Of a DNA stretch of 7,705 nt, positions 5,846 through 7,705 are shown in pieces. Made by a program: the position numbers and the translations under genes. Numbering within the stretch: position 1 is the stretch's first letter; every line of letters starts with the position of its first letter. The notes under the pieces are model-generated. The model did not search any database, was not told where the DNA came from, and worked only from the letters and a program-made list of their open reading frames with translations. The stretch is taken from the NCBI GenBank assembly GCA_964466745.1, contig CAYXOX010000144.1:1-7705 (forward strand), read 5' to 3'. The DNA is from CAYXOX01 sp964466745 (lineage in GTDB: Bacteria; Pseudomonadota; Alphaproteobacteria; Rhodobacterales; Rhodobacteraceae).

Positions 5846-6346
5846 TCAGACAAGGCGCTGCATCTGGATCGCGGGAAAAACGAGGCCGCGCGAAAGCGGC
5901 ACGTCCACGGGCCCCAGCGCGGTGAACCCCATCGCGAGATAGAAGGGCACGGCCGTGCGCGTTGCAAGGCAATCGAGCCGGGCAGGGCCGCGGGCGCGCA
6001 GCTCTGCGAAGATCCTTCCCACGAGGGAGCGCGCGATCCCGCGGCGCAGGTGGCGGTCGTCGGTCACGAGGTGGCGCATGTCGTACCAGCCCTCGCGGCG
6101 GGGCTTGGGTGTGTAGCCGCCGGCGCCGACGACATCTCCCGCGGGCGTTTCGGCAACGAAATAGGTGCCGCAGGCCATGAGTTCGGGCCGGGCGCGGGCA
6201 ATCAGGGGAACGGCCGTCACCAGAAGCGAGGGCGGATAGTCCGGCCGCAGAAGCTTCGGATAGCTGCGGGCGAGAAGGGCATCCACGCGCGCCGTATCCG
6301 CGGGTGTCGCCGCTCTGACTGCCCAGGTCGCATCGAGATCCTGCAT
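5846..6346 (-). CDS. GNAT-family N-acetyltransferase
   Basis: This 166-residue cytoplasmic protein has a GNAT fold. The N-terminal strand/helix is WAVRAATPADTARVDALLARSY (first part 8-20). A central strand region is YFVAETPAGDVVGAGGY (62-78). Motif A, for acetyl-CoA pyrophosphate binding, is VTDDRHLRRGIARSLVGRIF (94-113, the RxxGxA form). Motif B is AVPFYLAMGF (132-141). Such enzymes transfer an acetyl group from acetyl-CoA to an amine, and the substrate is not predictable. The start at 6346 has only a distant GGAG, about 14 bases upstream, so the initiation signal is weak, but no better in-frame start is nearby. It lies 81 bases below the rpmG terminator, so it probably has its own promoter, and 42 bases above the sulfotransferase, with which it may form a two-gene unit. 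Confidence 0.88.
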   Translation of the reverse strand: MQDLDATWAVRAATPADTARVDALLARSYPKLLRPDYPPSLLVTAVPLIARARPELMACGTYFVAETPAGDVVGAGGYTPKPRREGWYDMRHLVTDDRHLRRGIARSLVGRIFAELRARGPARLDCLATRTAVPFYLAMGFTALGPVDVPLSRGLVFPAIQMQRLV

Positions 6347-6427
6347 CTGCGCCGCTTACGCTCCGGTGGGCCCGGTCCCTTGCACCCACGCGCGCAGCAG
6401 AGCGCCGGCGGCCGGCCGGCGCAACAG

Positions 6428-6453
6428 AAAACGCCGCCGGCCCGTGGGCGGCG
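6428..6453 (-). terminator. Rho-independent terminator of rpmG
   Basis: On the minus strand CGCCGCC and GGCGGCG (6447-6453 and 6432-6438) form a perfect 7-bp GC stem with an eight-base loop. TTTTCTG follows immediately (T4 at 6428-6431). It lies about 50 bases downstream of the rpmG stop and separates rpmG from the GNAT gene. Confidence 0.85.
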
Positions 6454-6502
6454 ACGTTGCGTGGCGTCGAGGCGCCGGGCGCGTGCCCGGGCGGCGGTGC
6501 GC

Positions 6503-6670
6503 CTACTTGATCTTGCCTTCCTTGTACTCGACGTGCTTGCGCGCGACCGGGTCGTATTTCCGGGCCGACATCTTCTCGGTCATCGTGCGGGCATTCTTCT
6601 TGGTCACGTAGAAGTGGCCGGTGCCCGCCGTGGAGTTCAGGCGGATCTTGATGGTGGTCGGCTTGGCCAT
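6503..6670 (-). CDS. rpmG: 50S ribosomal protein L33 (zinc-independent form)
   Basis: This 55-residue basic protein translates as MAKPTTIKIRLNSTAGTGHF, then YVTKKNARTMTEKMSARKYD, and ends in PVARKHVEYKEGKIK. These are the hallmarks of bacterial L33, including the TGHFYVTKKN segment and the KYDPVARKHV motif. L33 is a component of the large ribosomal subunit near the E site. It has no cysteines, so it is the C-minus form that does not bind zinc. The length is exactly as expected. GGAG at 6679-6682 (minus strand) lies eight bases before the ATG. It is framed by a strong promoter candidate (6743-6770) and an intrinsic terminator (6428-6453), so it is most likely transcribed alone. Confidence 0.98.
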   Translation of the reverse strand: MAKPTTIKIRLNSTAGTGHFYVTKKNARTMTEKMSARKYDPVARKHVEYKEGKIK

Positions 6671-6742
6671 GGCTCGTTCTCCGGCAACGCTTGCGGCACG
6701 GGGAGAAAAGGCCCGGCACGCACGAAATCTCGTGAAGCCTGC

Positions 6743-6770
6743 CTTTTACGCCGCGCCTTCGAGGTGTCAA
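6743..6770 (-). promoter_or_regulatory. Promoter candidate for rpmG
   Basis: On the minus strand a perfect TTGACA (6765-6770) is followed after 16 bases by TAAAAG (6743-6748, four of six consensus bases). The -35 overlaps the TGA stop of the PAS gene (6767-6769), so the promoter starts inside that gene's end. The predicted start near 6736 leaves a leader of about 65 bases before rpmG. A strong match fits a highly expressed ribosomal-protein gene. Confidence 0.65.
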
Positions 6771-7270
6771 CCGAGAAAGCGCAGAATTCCCCTCCGGCGC
6801 TCGGGTTGCGCGTCGTGGTTGGCTGCGCGGGCGTTGAGCACGACGAGCAGCGCTGCGACCTCGCCGGCCTCGGCCGGGGCGATGGGGCGCAACAGCACAT
6901 CCACCTCCTCCTCGCCGCGTGCGGTGAGCCAGTGCGCGGACAGCCGGTGCTGGGCACCCTTTGCACCCGTCGCCACCGCCTCGCGCAGGGCATGCCGCTC
7001 TGCCTCCGGCCACAGCTCCCACCAGTAGCGCCCCTCGATGGCGGCGGGATTGCCGGCGCCCACCGCTTCGAGCACCGCGCCGTTCACATAGCGAATACGG
7101 CCCTCGGGGCAGAGCAGCTTGGCGAAAACGGAGCATCCACCGAGAAATTCCACCAACGGGCCGGGTGGTGCGAAACCCAGGCGTTCCGAGAGGTCGTGCA
7201 CGAGGTTCCCGGCGGGCGTGGCGGTAGCCGGGTGCTGGAGCGAGCCGTCTGGCGCGTCTGGCAGTGTCAT
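6767..7270 (-). CDS. Stand-alone PAS-domain protein, function unknown
   Basis: This protein has 167 residues (169 if the ATG at 7276 is used). A single PAS-like fold covers about residues 46-146. Its core is LLCPEGRIRYVNGAVLEAVG (52-71), followed by GRYWWELWPEAERHALREAV (80-99), then strands HRLSAHWLTARGEEEVDVLLRPI (first part 108-127) and AALLVVLNA (139-147). No kinase, GGDEF, EAL, HTH or methyl-acceptor output domain is present, and there is no membrane segment. It could be a sensor acting by protein-protein contact, or a remnant of a larger sensor. PAS domains bind ligands or cofactors such as heme or flavin, and none can be assigned here. ATG 7270 is favoured because GAAGG lies nine bases upstream, versus three for ATG 7276. 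It lies between rnpB and rpmG on the same strand, and its stop codon forms part of the rpmG -35. Confidence 0.8.
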   Translation of the reverse strand: MTLPDAPDGSLQHPATATPAGNLVHDLSERLGFAPPGPLVEFLGGCSVFAKLLCPEGRIRYVNGAVLEAVGAGNPAAIEGRYWWELWPEAERHALREAVATGAKGAQHRLSAHWLTARGEEEVDVLLRPIAPAEAGEVAALLVVLNARAANHDAQPERRRGILRFLG

Positions 7271-7397
7271 GTCCATGGGCCTTCGGTGGGGACGCCCGTT
7301 CTAGTCACGACGCTAGCCCAAGGCGCAGTACCGCATCAAGCGATCTGTGCCTATGCAGGCCGCCCCGTTCCGCAAGGGCCGCGGCGGTGCGTGGATG

Positions 7398-7705
7398 CGC
7401 GGAAGATCTGTAAGCCGGATTCTGTCCCGGGGCCGAGGCCCCTTCGGATGGCCATTCATCTGGACCCCGGGTCGCCCCGGGGCCTCGAGCTGCCTACCCG
7501 GACCTCTCGGGCCGAAGCTGCCCTGCCGCCTGCGCGGCGCGAGATCCCTATCTGGCATTGCTCCCGGTGGGGCTTGCCGTGCCGGTCCGGTTGCCCGTCC
7601 CGCGGTGGGCTCTTACCCCACCGTTTCACCGTGACCGCGCGTGCGCGGCCGTCTGTTCTCTGTGGCGCTTTCCCTCGGGTTGCCCCGGCCGGGCGTTACC
7701 CGGCA
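7398..7705 (-). ncRNA. rnpB: RNase P RNA, bacterial class A (5' part beyond the window edge)
   Basis: This is the catalytic RNA of ribonuclease P, which removes 5' leaders from pre-tRNAs. On the minus strand the conserved blocks appear in E. coli order. They are TGCCGGGTAACGCCCGG at the window edge, GAGGGAAAGCGCCACAGAGA, ACGGTGGGGTAAGAGCCCACCG, GGCACGGCAAGCCCCACC with GGGAGCAA, CCAGATAGGG, TCCGGGTAGGCAGCTCGAG, CAGATGAATGGCCATCC, and near the 3' end ACAGAATCCGGCTTACAG. The first 80-90 nucleotides, including the GGAGGAAAGTCCGGGCT block and the 5' strands of P1-P4, lie beyond position 7705. The 3' end is placed near 7398 by analogy with E. coli, and its exact position is uncertain. No clear intrinsic terminator follows in the roughly 120 bases before the PAS gene. 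Confidence 0.96.

Noticed and set aside
5106..7136. 676-codon open frame on the minus strand running through the sulfotransferase, GNAT, rpmG and PAS genes
   Set aside because: It is a different frame from four well-supported genes, is extremely rich in Arg, Pro, Gly and Ala, and even reads rpmG out of frame. It is an artefact of high GC content.
7313..7634. Open frames on both strands over the right edge
   Set aside because: They cover the RNase P RNA, whose conserved blocks explain the sequence. The translations show no protein features.

Overview
The window is a visibly GC-rich chromosomal segment, most likely from an alphaproteobacterium and probably a Rhodobacterales-like one. The clues are codon use strongly biased to G/C third positions, a class A RNase P RNA, a zinc-free L33, a PhrR/PraR-type HTH regulator, a HisN-type phosphatase, and a small zinc-ribbon/lysine-rich protein of a kind I associate with that order. 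The organism assignment is inference from gene content, not from a search.

Layout. Positions 1-171 hold no gene I can support. From 172, rlmB (23S rRNA 2'-O-methyltransferase) runs rightward and overlaps, through an ATGA, a small zinc-ribbon protein ending at 1298. Converging on it six bases later is hisN (1305-2153, minus), preceded on the same strand by an XRE-type regulator (2289-2654, minus). A 350-base divergent intergenic region (2655-3004) follows. It carries a candidate minus-strand promoter and two inverted repeats. Next are an NADPH:quinone oxidoreductase-like gene (3005-3976, plus) and a Bax-inhibitor-1/YccA-family membrane protein (4138-4890, plus), the latter with its own candidate promoter and closed by a strong hairpin terminator at 4926-4950.

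The right half is entirely minus strand. Read in the direction of transcription it is: rnpB (RNase P RNA, about 7398 to beyond the right edge, 5' part missing), a stand-alone PAS-domain protein (6767-7270), rpmG (ribosomal protein L33, 6503-6670) with a good promoter and a clear Rho-independent terminator, a GNAT acetyltransferase (5846-6346), and a sulfotransferase (4958-5803).

How the genes relate. Three genes serve RNA or ribosome function (rlmB, rpmG, rnpB), and the zinc-ribbon protein may be a fourth through its coupling to rlmB. The others (histidine biosynthesis, regulator, oxidoreductase, BI-1 protein, acetyltransferase, sulfotransferase) are ordinary chromosomal genes with no obvious shared pathway. 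I see no mobile element, CRISPR array, tRNA, prophage, toxin-antitoxin or defence module. I did not find a convincing undescribed system. The items most worth a second look are the zinc-ribbon protein coupled to rlmB, the orphan PAS protein between rnpB and rpmG, and the palindromes in the regulator/oxidoreductase intergenic region.
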